A DNA stretch of 64,000 bases from the NCBI GenBank assembly GCA_014801075.1, contig JAAVEW010000014.1:23298-87297 (forward strand), written 5' to 3'. A program made the translations under genes and the position numbers. Source of the DNA: Barnesiella sp. GTDB lineage: Bacteria; Bacteroidota; Bacteroidia; Bacteroidales; Muribaculaceae. Position 1 is the first letter of the stretch. Every line of letters starts with the position of its first letter. Shown piece by piece: positions 34,924 to 43,752 of this stretch. The notes below the pieces were generated by a model. That model was not told where the DNA came from. It worked only from the letters and a program-made list of their open reading frames with translations, and made no database searches.

Positions 34924-37392
34924 TTATCGTGCTATAGTCTTATGTGACAGGCGAGTACCGTCGGCCATAACGGCGTTGACGATATATACGCCGCTCTGCA
35001 CATTGACATTCATCACAGCCTGCACGTGGTTCACGTTGTCGGCGCGTGAGAGGCAGCGGCCGCTCAGGTCGTAAAGCTCAACCGATGCGATGTCGGCCGA
35101 TGCCGATACCACGCATTCGTTGCCTGAGATTACGGCAGTGAGTGTGGCGGCCTCGGCTTTGTCAACGGCGATGTCGTCGACACCCGAGGTCACTTTTGAA
35201 ATACGGTACACACGTACGTCGCCGGCGGGAACATTGTATTTGAACGAGTCAGCATCCTTGGCCACTGTTTCGCCGGTCCAGAGTTCCTTGATTTCCTTCA
35301 CGTTGGAGGGCGCAATGCCAAGTTCCTCGAAAGTCAGTGTGCCGTTACGCCCGATAAGTTTGCTGAAGCTGAAGCATGCTACATAAACATAGTCGGGGGT
35401 GTCGCGCATATAATTGTAGACTGTCTGCTGGCTCGAGGTGTAGTTGGCATTGTCAACAGGACGGAACGAACCGGTGTTCTCACGCACGTATGCGTTGATG
35501 TCGGCGTTGCCGAACATCTTGAGAGCGCGGGCCTTTGACTCCTCGGGATATGCTACGACACTGCCCTTGGTGTGGCCGCTGTCGTCGGTGTAGACACACT
35601 TGTCGGAGAAGCTGTCGCCGATGATGAATGCACCGGTACACATGCCGGAGGTGACACGCACGCGGTTCTCACCCTCGGTCTCTCTCTTGTTGTAGCCGTC
35701 CTTGTGGAGCACAAGCTGGTCGGGGTCGTTGACTGCGTAGAGACGGTCGGTCCACCATGCCCATGACATAGCGTTCATAACATATTCACTCTCACCAAGT
35801 TCGCTGAAACGGTCGCAGCAGCTACGGCGTCCGTGAGCCCACTTGTAGGGGAAGAGGGGCGCCATTGATTCTACGATATACATGTCGTATTTCTGTGCAA
35901 GTTCGTAGATAATCTGCATACCGTAGTTGTAGGCCATCACACCGGTGGTGATTTCGGGATTGTACCATGAGTCACCCTCGCATATGCCGGAGTTGATGAA
36001 GTCAAACTTGAGATACTTGATGTTGTAGGCAGCCCAGCGTGACAGCGTATAATCCATATTATAATAGAACGCGGGGTGAGTGGGGTCGATAGCGCAGTAT
36101 TGGCCGCCATTGAAGAGGTAATGGGGATTGCCGTTGTAGCGGAGCAGACAGTCGCCCCAGTTGTAGGAGGGGATATCGCGGATACCTGTACCGTCGACTT
36201 TAGAGTCGAAAGTCCAGTCCCACACCACCATACCGCCGTAGAGGCCGAGACGCTGGTTGAGGCCCTGGAGTGTCTCGCGGCCCTCTCTGTAAGAGCCTTC
36301 GCCGAGGAATTTGTTGCCGAGCTGAGAGATTTCGGTCGAGGTCATGCCCCAGCCGTCGCAGAATGAGTCGAGACTCACCACGGTCTGGCCCTGCTTGTCG
36401 TGGAAACCGAGGTCAAAGAGGTTGTCCTTGATCCACTTCGCTGTTTCCTTTACGGCGGGAGTGTTGACGTGGTTCATCATTACGCCCCATGTGCTCCAAC
36501 CCATAGGGTTGCCAAGGTCCCAGGGTGCGGGAGGACATACGAGCGCACAAGTCTCGGCAAATGTCTCAAGACCAACGCGGTAGTCGTCGAAGCAACCGAT
36601 AAGGTATCGGGCCGACTCCACCTTCTCTCCCTTCACGTAGCCGTGGGGAATGAGGGTGTTGCTATTCCAGTCGTAGTCGCGCGATGCAACCGAGGTATAG
36701 CCCGAGAGGAGTTCGAGTTTCTTGAACGCCTTGTTGGACGTACCGACAACGGTGATACCGCTTTTCCACTTGTCGTGGTCAACGGAACCCATCACCATGC
36801 CGAATTTAGAGGTAGAGGTCTTGTCGAATACGCAAGTCACTTCGTGTGAGGTGGTTTCGGTATTGAAGTTATATACCTGATAGCGGCCGTGACCGTCGTT
36901 GTCGAAGGGTACTTCGAGAGCCGACATGGTGTTGTTGCACAGGTTGTCTGACACAGTCTCGGAGGCGAGAGCCACCATATGGTTCGACTCGATGACAGTG
37001 CCGGCGGCATCAGCAGTGACCGCAACCTGCGCAATGGCGAAAGGATGCTCGTTGTAGAGGTTGATGGTCTGTATCATTTTGGCAGTGCCGTCGCCGTAGA
37101 CACGGGTCAGGGCTTTGCCGGTGCCGATTTCATCCTGTATATCCTCAATCGTTACCGAGAGCGGGCTTACAGAGAGGCTGTTGATTTCGCCGGTAGCCTG
37201 AGTGTCCTTGATACGGTAGGTCACCTTAGCGTAGGCTTTTTTTACAATATCCTTGCCGTCGTAGCTGAGTGTCAGCGAGTTGTCGTCGGCATTGGTGATA
37301 TTCCAATGGCCCTGCGAGAGTCGGGTCTCGGCTACAAGCGACATTGAGGTCGCTGCCAAAGCCATTGTGAGAATCAGATTTCTTGCTTTCAT
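34924..37392 (-). CDS. Clan GH-D (GH27/36-like) glycoside hydrolase with T9SS tail
   Basis: An 822-residue exported protein related to alpha-galactosidases but unlike the two GH36 enzymes above. A signal peptide (1-21) is followed by a beta-sandwich domain, then a TIM barrel starting at PMGWSTWGVMMNH (about 318). The likely nucleophile is the Asp in YLKFDFINSG and another conserved block is PLFPYKWAHGRRSC. The C-terminus (about 755-822, with VELYDLSGRCLSR and SGVYIVNAVMADGTRLSHK) is a T9SS type A sorting domain, absent from the other glycosidases here, so this one probably acts on the cell surface. Exact family and specificity are uncertain; it is paralogous to the next gene. Confidence 0.8.
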   Translation of the reverse strand: MKARNLILTMALAATSMSLVAETRLSQGHWNITNADDNSLTLSYDGKDIVKKAYAKVTYRIKDTQATGEINSLSVSPLSVTIEDIQDEIGTGKALTRVYGDGTAKMIQTINLYNEHPFAIAQVAVTADAAGTVIESNHMVALASETVSDNLCNNTMSALEVPFDNDGHGRYQVYNFNTETTSHEVTCVFDKTSTSKFGMVMGSVDHDKWKSGITVVGTSNKAFKKLELLSGYTSVASRDYDWNSNTLIPHGYVKGEKVESARYLIGCFDDYRVGLETFAETCALVCPPAPWDLGNPMGWSTWGVMMNHVNTPAVKETAKWIKDNLFDLGFHDKQGQTVVSLDSFCDGWGMTSTEISQLGNKFLGEGSYREGRETLQGLNQRLGLYGGMVVWDWTFDSKVDGTGIRDIPSYNWGDCLLRYNGNPHYLFNGGQYCAIDPTHPAFYYNMDYTLSRWAAYNIKYLKFDFINSGICEGDSWYNPEITTGVMAYNYGMQIIYELAQKYDMYIVESMAPLFPYKWAHGRRSCCDRFSELGESEYVMNAMSWAWWTDRLYAVNDPDQLVLHKDGYNKRETEGENRVRVTSGMCTGAFIIGDSFSDKCVYTDDSGHTKGSVVAYPEESKARALKMFGNADINAYVRENTGSFRPVDNANYTSSQQTVYNYMRDTPDYVYVACFSFSKLIGRNGTLTFEELGIAPSNVKEIKELWTGETVAKDADSFKYNVPAGDVRVYRISKVTSGVDDIAVDKAEAATLTAVISGNECVVSASADIASVELYDLSGRCLSRADNVNHVQAVMNVNVQSGVYIVNAVMADGTRLSHKTIAR

Positions 37393-37424
37393 TGTAATGT
37401 AGTAGTGTTGGTTTTGTCAGGTGT

Positions 37425-37464
37425 TTATAATGGTATTTACTTTTACTTAATAGTATTTACTTTT
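37425..37464 (-). repeat. 20-nt tandem duplication that includes a stop codon
   Basis: On the minus strand AAAAGTAAATACTATTAAGT (37464-37445) contains the Lys-stop end of the GH-D gene. It is followed directly by a copy (37444-37425) that matches at 16 of 20 positions. Confidence 0.7.
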
Positions 37465-39556
37465 CTATGCGATATACCTTTACGTCGAGCGCGGGCACTG
37501 CGGCGTTGAGTGTGGCCTGCATGTCGACGGGGTCCTGGCTCCAGAGCTCCTTGGCCTTGTAGGTCTTGGTCTCGGAGAGGCCGAGACGGCGCAGCGGCAG
37601 GCTCTTGACAGCAGGCTCGTTGGTGAAGTTGAACACGGCGAGGTAGATGCAGTCGTCGGTATCGTAGGTGAACATGTCGGCCGACTTGGTGCCGAGGGCG
37701 TGCTCTACGGGGCGGAACGACTTGCAGCGGCGTGCCATCTCGTTGATGTCGCGGTTGCCGGTGTTGCGCACGATGCGTTCCTTCACAGCGTCGTCGCCGC
37801 CGTTGCTCATGTCGTCACCGAGGAAATAGACGCCGGTGAGAGCCGACGAGGTGATGCGCATGCGGTTTTCGCCGTCCGACGAGCCTTCATACACCACGTG
37901 GTCGGCATCGTTGTAATGGTACAAGTGGTCGAGCCACCAGCCGTAGGTCAGCGCGTTGAGCACATACTCGGTGTCGGTCACTTTGCCCCACGCGTCGCAC
38001 GAGATGCGGCGTGAGTGAGCGTAGTTGGCGGGGAAGAGGGGCGCGATGGAGAGGTTGAGCCACATCTTGCCGTCGTTGATTGAGTCGATATAGGCCATGC
38101 CCTGATTGTAGGCCTGCACGCCGGTAGTCACCGCCGGGTCGTAGTAATTGTCTGACTCATAGGCACCGTGGGCCATGAAGTCAATCTTCACATATTCATA
38201 TCCCCAGTCGATGAACTGCTCAAGCTGCTTTTTGATGCGGGCTTTGGTTGCGGGGTGTGTGGGGTCGAGAGCGGGAGCGCCGTCAAATTTCACGGGCTGA
38301 CCGTCGACGGTCACGTAGAGGTCCTTCATCTTGTATTCGGGAGCTTCACCCACAACACTTTCGGGATTGCCGCCCCAGTCGGTGAAGGGGCAGTAATAGA
38401 TACCGGCTTTCTGTCCGTTGGCCTTGCAGTGGGCCACAAACTCGCGATGCTGCTCGGGCTTGAAACCGAAGTCCCAGAAGGCATCGAGATTTACTACAAC
38501 CGAACTGTCGGCATCAAAGAAACCGCGGTTCTGGAGGTTATCGTGAATGAAGTCGCTGACTTCTATCGCTTTATCGAAGTTGATTTTGGTCTGGAGTTTG
38601 CCCCATGAGTTCCAGCCGAAAGGACGGGGACCCTTGGCGGGGATGGAGGGAGCGGTGAGCGCACACTGGTCGGCAAACAGTTCGAGACCGTCACGCCAGT
38701 CGGTGGCGGGGATAAGAATCATGCGGGGTGATTTTACCGTAGCGCCTTTGACCGCACCGTGGTAACGGCGGTCGCGGGTAAGGTCGGAGGTGATGCCGCC
38801 GAACACTTCGAGCGAAGTGATGGCTGCGTTGTCGTCGGTAGCGGCCGATACGCCCGATTTCCAGATGTCATGCTCCACCGAACCGATTACGAGACCCTGA
38901 CGGGTGTCGGCGTTGAAGAAAGCCGCCGCTTCGTAGGATGCGGGGAGCTTGTCGCCGAAGGGGGTATTGGCGTAGCGCACCCACGCGTCGTTGTCGTAGG
39001 GTACGGATATGAAGTAGTTGCCCGTGCGGTCAGCGAATGTGAAGGGCTGACGGGTGAACACGGGGGCAAGGTAATTGAGCGCGAAGTCACCCTTCTTGCC
39101 GGCGGGAGCTTCCACCGACAGGCGCGTCATTACGAACTCGGGATAGAGGTCATAGTCAACCGTAGCTTTCTCACCCTCGTAGTTACCGGTTACGCTCACG
39201 CGCAACGCATCGCCGTGGGTGTCGGATATCTTGCGGCTTGTCACCTTCACGTTCTTGAGTGATTCGGGGTAGCGGACGGTTTCGCCGAGACCGATATAGG
39301 GTACATGCTTGATTGCAGCCGAGTCGGAAGAGCGGGGCACGGCGTCAAACGAAGCATCGACAAGACCCCATGCAGGGAGGTTGCCTTTGACTATCGTGTC
39401 GTTGCCTGATACGATGGTGACGGCACCTGTCGAATTGTCAACGATGAGTTTCTGCGAACCGTTGGTGAACGCCCGGTCGGAAGCTGCAGCGGTGAATGAT
39501 GCGGATAGAACTAAACAGGAGATTAATAGCTTTTGCATGGTGATAAGCTTTTGCAT
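37457..39556 (-). CDS. Clan GH-D (GH27/36-like) glycoside hydrolase
   Basis: A 699-residue exported glycosidase, paralogous to the preceding one but without a T9SS tail. The signal peptide (ISCLVLSASFTAAAS) is followed by a sandwich domain, then the barrel at PFGWNSWGKLQTK. The likely nucleophile is the Asp in YVKIDFMAHG, and PLFPANYAHSRRISCDAW matches the block in its paralogue. The start is ambiguous because the start codon is duplicated: ATGCAAAAGCTTATCACC at 39556 is followed in frame by another ATGCAAAAGCT at 39538. An upstream TTG at 39595 overlaps a TATTTTTG box (39600-39593) and is unlikely. It is the first gene of the minus-strand cluster. Confidence 0.82.
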   Translation of the reverse strand: MQKLITMQKLLISCLVLSASFTAAASDRAFTNGSQKLIVDNSTGAVTIVSGNDTIVKGNLPAWGLVDASFDAVPRSSDSAAIKHVPYIGLGETVRYPESLKNVKVTSRKISDTHGDALRVSVTGNYEGEKATVDYDLYPEFVMTRLSVEAPAGKKGDFALNYLAPVFTRQPFTFADRTGNYFISVPYDNDAWVRYANTPFGDKLPASYEAAAFFNADTRQGLVIGSVEHDIWKSGVSAATDDNAAITSLEVFGGITSDLTRDRRYHGAVKGATVKSPRMILIPATDWRDGLELFADQCALTAPSIPAKGPRPFGWNSWGKLQTKINFDKAIEVSDFIHDNLQNRGFFDADSSVVVNLDAFWDFGFKPEQHREFVAHCKANGQKAGIYYCPFTDWGGNPESVVGEAPEYKMKDLYVTVDGQPVKFDGAPALDPTHPATKARIKKQLEQFIDWGYEYVKIDFMAHGAYESDNYYDPAVTTGVQAYNQGMAYIDSINDGKMWLNLSIAPLFPANYAHSRRISCDAWGKVTDTEYVLNALTYGWWLDHLYHYNDADHVVYEGSSDGENRMRITSSALTGVYFLGDDMSNGGDDAVKERIVRNTGNRDINEMARRCKSFRPVEHALGTKSADMFTYDTDDCIYLAVFNFTNEPAVKSLPLRRLGLSETKTYKAKELWSQDPVDMQATLNAAVPALDVKVYRIEK

Positions 39557-39563
39557 GGTGATA
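39528..39563 (-). repeat. 18-bp tandem duplication of a start-codon region
   Basis: 39528-39545 and 39546-39563 are identical (AGCTTTTGCATGGTGATA on plus). Each copy carries an in-frame ATG, so the protein gains a second MQKLIT start without a frameshift. Confidence 0.95.
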
Positions 39564-39814
39564 ACGGGGTTGGTATATTGAATAATTATATGCAAAAATA
39601 AAAAAAATCACGAGATTAACATTAATATATAAGCCCCAAAAAATGAAATATTTGCGGCATTTAACGGATTTATAGCAATTTTTAGATTCTATATCGTAGC
39701 ACACGAATTTAGACATTGCTCCCCTACCCCATTGATTATCAACGGAGTTTCAATATAACAATCAATATTACCACGAAATTATTAAAAAAATCGGAGTGCG
39801 GCGGCTACTGCCTG

Positions 39815-41047
39815 TCACTTGAAGAAGATATAGGCCGCCACGATACCCGATACAGAGCCCACAATGTCGGCCAGCAGAGCGTAGCTCACGGCATAGCGGG
39901 TGCGCCTGATACCCACCGAACCGAAGTAGACGGCGAGCACGTAGAACATGGTGTCGGTCGACCCCTGTATCGATGCTGACACGCGGGCCACGAACGAGTC
40001 GGCCCCGTGGGTGTTCATCAGGTCGACCATCATGCCGCGCGAACCCGAACCGCTCAACGGTTTCATTATCGCCGTGGGGAGAGCTTCCACCCAGTCGGAG
40101 TCGATGCCGAGCGAATTGACCACGGCTATCATGCCGTCGGTCAGCGCCTCCATTGCCCCCGATGCACGAAACATACCTATCGCCACGAGTATGGCCACCA
40201 GATAGGGTATAATCATCACGGCCGTCTTGAATCCCTCCTTGGCCCCCTCGATAAAGGTTTCATACATGTTGATATGCTTGCGAAAACCTGCGGCGAGAAA
40301 GGCTATTATAACACTGAACAGTAGGAAGTTGGCTATAAATCCGGAATAGAGCTGCACATGCGCTTCGTCAAGACTGCTGAAAAAGATGACAATGCCGGCG
40401 ATAAAGAGCGCCATACCTCCGAGCCACGCGAGCAACACGGGGTCGAGCAACCGTATCTTCTGCTTGATACACAGCGCTATGATACCTACCATAGTAGCTA
40501 TGAACGTGGCAAGCAGGATAGGCATGAACACGTCGGTGGGATTGGCCGCTCCCGCCTGCAACCTGTACATCATAATTGACACCGGTATCAGGCAAAGGCC
40601 CGACGCATTGAGCACCAGGAACATAATCATGGCATCGGACGCGCGTTCCTTGTCGGGATTAATCGACTGCAACTCCTGCATGGCCTTGAGTCCCATAGGA
40701 GTAGCGGCGTTGTCGAGACCGAGCATATTGGCCGACACGTTCATGAAAATCGAACCCATAGCCGGGTGACCTTTCGGCACTCCGGGAAACAGCCGGGTGA
40801 ACAGCGGACTTATCAACCGGCCGAAGAAGGTGATGACCCCTCCCCTCTCGCCTATCTTCATGAGTCCCATCCAGAGGGCGAGCACGCCGGTCAGTCCGAG
40901 GGATATTTCAAAAGCATTGGAGGCCGAGGAGAAGGAGGCCGACATGATGTCGCTCCACACCTGCAGATTGCCGGTAAAGAGTGTTTTGGCGAGCGCCACT
41001 ATGAAGGCTATCGCGAAAAACGCTATCCATATATAGTTAAGTACCAT
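39815..41047 (-). CDS. SpmA/SpmB-like nucleoside-recognition membrane protein
   Basis: A 410-residue polytopic inner-membrane protein in which SpmA-like (N-terminal, about 1-200) and SpmB-like (C-terminal, about 215-410) halves, separate in sporulating Firmicutes, are fused. NVSANMLGLDNAATPMGLKA (about 108-127) and the GSGSRGMMVDLMNTHGADSF block (about 333-352) are the two Gate/nucleoside-recognition signatures. The role in non-sporulating Bacteroidota is unknown; transport has been suggested by the family name only. It precedes nothing in operon and is followed by about 220 nt of AT-rich sequence before the GH-D gene. Divergent from the S24 regulator. Confidence 0.88.
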   Translation of the reverse strand: MVLNYIWIAFFAIAFIVALAKTLFTGNLQVWSDIMSASFSSASNAFEISLGLTGVLALWMGLMKIGERGGVITFFGRLISPLFTRLFPGVPKGHPAMGSIFMNVSANMLGLDNAATPMGLKAMQELQSINPDKERASDAMIMFLVLNASGLCLIPVSIMMYRLQAGAANPTDVFMPILLATFIATMVGIIALCIKQKIRLLDPVLLAWLGGMALFIAGIVIFFSSLDEAHVQLYSGFIANFLLFSVIIAFLAAGFRKHINMYETFIEGAKEGFKTAVMIIPYLVAILVAIGMFRASGAMEALTDGMIAVVNSLGIDSDWVEALPTAIMKPLSGSGSRGMMVDLMNTHGADSFVARVSASIQGSTDTMFYVLAVYFGSVGIRRTRYAVSYALLADIVGSVSGIVAAYIFFK

Positions 41048-41180
41048 AAATTCAGCGGGATGTATTGGTTTTTAGGGATTAGTGGATGTCGATAAGTTTC
41101 CACTGTTCTAAATTTCCACTTATTGACGATAGGATTTACAAAAATAGTAAAATATCGGGAAATATAAAAAAACTTAAAAT

Positions 41181-41234
41181 CATGGTAACTTAATTGGTAA
41201 TATTACCATGATTCAAAAAATTATCCTACCTTTG
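41181..41234 (+). promoter_or_regulatory. Promoter and palindromic operator of the S24 regulator gene
   Basis: The -7 box is TACCTTTG (41227-41234). The perfect palindrome GGTAATATTACC (41196-41207) covers the -33 position, and a third half-site CATGGTAA (41181-41188) lies upstream, forming a wider inverted repeat with TTACCATG (41203-41210). This is a plausible autorepression site. Nothing else is seen in the 41048-41309 gap. Confidence 0.6.
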
Positions 41235-41309
41235 CCGACAACGCGCCGCAAGCGCGGCGGGCACTCCCCTGCCGCATCGGTATCTTAACTACCCAACACT
41301 ATCCCCGAC

Positions 41310-42011
41310 ATGGAAAATCAATTGGATAATGACGGCATTATCAGCCGCATACGTTACTTACTCGAGCACTCCCCCGCATCGCTCACGCAGGCCGAAATGG
41401 CACGCCGCATAGGCATGGACCCCTCAAACTTCTCGAAGCACCTGTCGGGTAAACTGCCCGTTTCGCGCGCGCTCGTCAACCGCATCGTGGTAGACCTCGG
41501 TATTTCCAAAAACTGGCTCGAAAATGGTGAGGGAATGCCGTTTGAGAAACGCACCACGCCCAAAGTGGAGGAATATGGCGAAGTGCATCTGTGGAACCAT
41601 CCTCACCGCGGCATACCGGTCTATGACATAGACGTTACCGCCGGATGCCGCCCGTTGGAAAGAATGTTGACCGACGACCACGTGAAAGGCTACGTCGACC
41701 TCCCCCGCCTCAATCGCGACGCAATCCTCGTGCGCGTCACCGGCGACTCCATGGAACCGCGCATCATGGATGGCGGCTTCATAGCCATACGCCCCGTAAA
41801 GTCAAGCTCCTCAATATTTTGGGGACAAACCTACCTCGTAGTGATGCCCGACTACCGCATGGTCAAGGTACTCCGCCGCCACCCTACCGACCCGTCAATG
41901 GTAATTTTACACAGCGAGAACCCGCTTTACGATGATATGGACGTAAACCGCGAGGAAATAGAGGCACTATTTCTCGTCGAAACAGTTCTTAATATCAAAA
42001 ACCTTTGTTAA
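41310..42011 (+). CDS. HTH and S24 peptidase domain repressor (LexA/CI-like)
   Basis: A 233-residue transcription factor with an N-terminal helix-turn-helix (about 22-70, SLTQAEMARRIGMDPSNFSK) and a C-terminal S24 peptidase domain. The catalytic pair would be Ser147 in GDSMEP and Lys186 in YRMVKVLRR. An Ala-Gly pair (111-112, VTAGCRPL) between the domains is at the place where LexA and CI cleave themselves. It could therefore be a DNA-damage-responsive repressor or a relic prophage repressor, but no phage genes adjoin it. The palindrome over its own promoter suggests autoregulation. Confidence 0.87.
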   Translation: MENQLDNDGIISRIRYLLEHSPASLTQAEMARRIGMDPSNFSKHLSGKLPVSRALVNRIVVDLGISKNWLENGEGMPFEKRTTPKVEEYGEVHLWNHPHRGIPVYDIDVTAGCRPLERMLTDDHVKGYVDLPRLNRDAILVRVTGDSMEPRIMDGGFIAIRPVKSSSSIFWGQTYLVVMPDYRMVKVLRRHPTDPSMVILHSENPLYDDMDVNREEIEALFLVETVLNIKNLC

Positions 42012-42035
42012 TCAACAATAAAATAGTTATTTTTG
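42004..42035 (+). promoter_or_regulatory. Promoter of the leucine-rich-repeat protein gene
   Basis: TTTG (42004-42007) lies inside the last codons of the S24 gene, 20 nt before TATTTTTG (42028-42035). The leader of about 80 nt contains a small stem (GCCG with CGGC, 42079-42095). Confidence 0.65.
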
Positions 42036-42121
42036 CGGTTAATATCATATATAATGATGTGTAACCTCTTGTTGAACGCCGTGCATGTAACGGCATTAAT
42101 GTTGTGTAACTTACTGAAAAA

Positions 42122-43633
42122 ATGAAATTTAAATATCTGCTTGCATCTCTTTCGCTCACCTGCGCCATGGCCGCGGGAGCTCTTGACATCACCACCGTCG
42201 AAGCCGGCACGCTCGCATCGCTGACAGGTGATGACAAAGATATTACCACTCTGAAAATCAGCGGCCCCGTCAACGCCGCCGACTTCTTTTATATCACCGA
42301 CACTCTCACCTCGCTCACGTCGCTCGACCTGTCTGACGCCACCATAGAGGCAGTCAGCGGACTCAAGACAGCGACGGGCAACACCGAGTTTGCCGCCAAC
42401 GAGATACCCCACTACGCCCTCTTCGGCTCGAAGGTGAGCAGCGTGGTACTTCCCGACAACATCACCCTCATAGGCGAAGGCGCGTTCGGCAACACCGCCA
42501 TCACCTCTATTGAAATACCCGAAAGCGTCACTACCATAAGTAATTACGCGTTTACGGGCTGCAACAGTCTCACTGACATTACAGTGCCGTCGACCGTCAC
42601 TACGCTCGGCGCGGGTGTGTGGATGGGATGCACCGCGCTCGAAAAGGCCACTATCCTCACTCAGCTTGAGGAGGTACCCGAAAACCTCTTCGCCAATTGC
42701 AGTTCTCTCTCGCAGGTGCAGTTACAGCCTACGTATAAGAGTCTGGGCAACAGCGCGTTTGTCAACTGCACGAAACTCGCCGACTTCAGTTTCCCCGCAT
42801 CACTCGTGAGTGTGGGCGACAAAGCTTTCTACAACAGCGGTTTAACCGCTGTCAATCTTGCCGGAGCATCATCGCTTGCCTCAATCGGCGATTTCGCTTT
42901 CGCCAAGTGTGCCGCTCTTGAGAATGTCAACATGGGCGATGCCGCTCCCGTTCTGGGCAAAGGTATATTCTTCGATGACACCGCGCTGGTGCAGGTACAA
43001 CTCCCCTCCTCCACCACCGTTATCCCCGCTTTCACATTCAAAGGCACTTCCTCACTCGACTCCGACAACACCCTCCCCTCCACCACTCAGAGCATCGGCG
43101 ACTACGCCCTCTGCGGCTGGGAAAATGCCACGAGCATCATACTCCCCGAGGACACCCGCTACCTCGGCACCGGAGCTATGGAGGGCTGGACCTCGCTTCA
43201 GAAGATAGGCGCCGAACACCTCTCGCAGGTGCCCGAACTGGGCAGCGACGTGTGGGCCGGAGTCAATCAGGATAAAGTATATCTCTACGTCAAGGAAGCC
43301 ACTGCCGCCGACTTCAACGCCGCCGACCAGTGGAAAGAATTCAAGGTGACAATCGGAGCAAGCGGTGTCGACAACATCATGGACGACGCAGCGGCTGTCA
43401 ACGGCAGTGCCAACGTCGACTTCAACGTGGGCGACGGTTATATCAGAATCGAGTCACAAGGCTCGCCGATAGCCGCCGTCAGGATATATGACCTCAACGG
43501 ACGCAACCGCTACGCTGCCGCAACCGACAGCAACAGCGTGACTGTCAACACCTCACAATGGCGCGGCTCGGTGCTCCTCGTCGACGTGACCCTCGCCGAC
43601 GGCGCCCGCGCATCAATCAAAGTATCAATCTGA
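42122..43633 (+). CDS. Secreted BspA-type leucine-rich repeat protein with sorting tail
   Basis: A 503-residue exported protein. The signal peptide (1-20, ending AMAAGA) is followed by about ten LRR_5 (BspA-like, Treponema pallidum type) repeats between residues 85 and 400, such as LFGSKVSSVVLPDNITLIGE, AFGNTAITSIEIPESVTTIS and AFTGCNSLTDITVPSTVTTL. The C-terminus (about 435-503, VRIYDLNGRNRYAA ending ARASIKVSI) is a T9SS-like tail. Such proteins bind host matrix or other bacteria in other species; the ligand here is unknown. It has its own promoter and is followed by a four-copy 23-nt repeat. Confidence 0.87.
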   Translation: MKFKYLLASLSLTCAMAAGALDITTVEAGTLASLTGDDKDITTLKISGPVNAADFFYITDTLTSLTSLDLSDATIEAVSGLKTATGNTEFAANEIPHYALFGSKVSSVVLPDNITLIGEGAFGNTAITSIEIPESVTTISNYAFTGCNSLTDITVPSTVTTLGAGVWMGCTALEKATILTQLEEVPENLFANCSSLSQVQLQPTYKSLGNSAFVNCTKLADFSFPASLVSVGDKAFYNSGLTAVNLAGASSLASIGDFAFAKCAALENVNMGDAAPVLGKGIFFDDTALVQVQLPSSTTVIPAFTFKGTSSLDSDNTLPSTTQSIGDYALCGWENATSIILPEDTRYLGTGAMEGWTSLQKIGAEHLSQVPELGSDVWAGVNQDKVYLYVKEATAADFNAADQWKEFKVTIGASGVDNIMDDAAAVNGSANVDFNVGDGYIRIESQGSPIAAVRIYDLNGRNRYAAATDSNSVTVNTSQWRGSVLLVDVTLADGARASIKVSI

Positions 43634-43721
43634 GGCTCGACAACATAAACAACTGAAGTTCAAAAACATAACCGGCTGAAGCTTAGCAAAATAAGCAACT
43701 GAAGCTCAACAATATAACCAG
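43630..43721 (+). repeat. Four tandem 23-nt repeats starting at a stop codon
   Basis: Copies begin at 43630, 43653, 43676 and 43699, each starting CTGA(A/G)G and containing a (T/C)T(C/A) then A-rich block. The first TGA is the stop codon of the LRR gene. The period is exact though the copies have diverged. Confidence 0.85.
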
Positions 43722-43752
43722 GCATTAAGAAGTCAGATTACAATCACCTCTT

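Noticed and set aside
17524-39556. Complete polysaccharide utilisation locus
   Set aside because: No SusC-like TonB receptor or SusD-like lipoprotein is present, so I call it a CAZyme cluster only.
39593-39600. TTG at 39595 as start of the GH-D gene
   Set aside because: It overlaps a TATTTTTG promoter-like box and would put a non-hydrophobic extension before a good signal peptide.
41310-42011. Prophage
   Set aside because: The S24 repressor is phage-like, but no integrase, structural or lysis gene lies near it.
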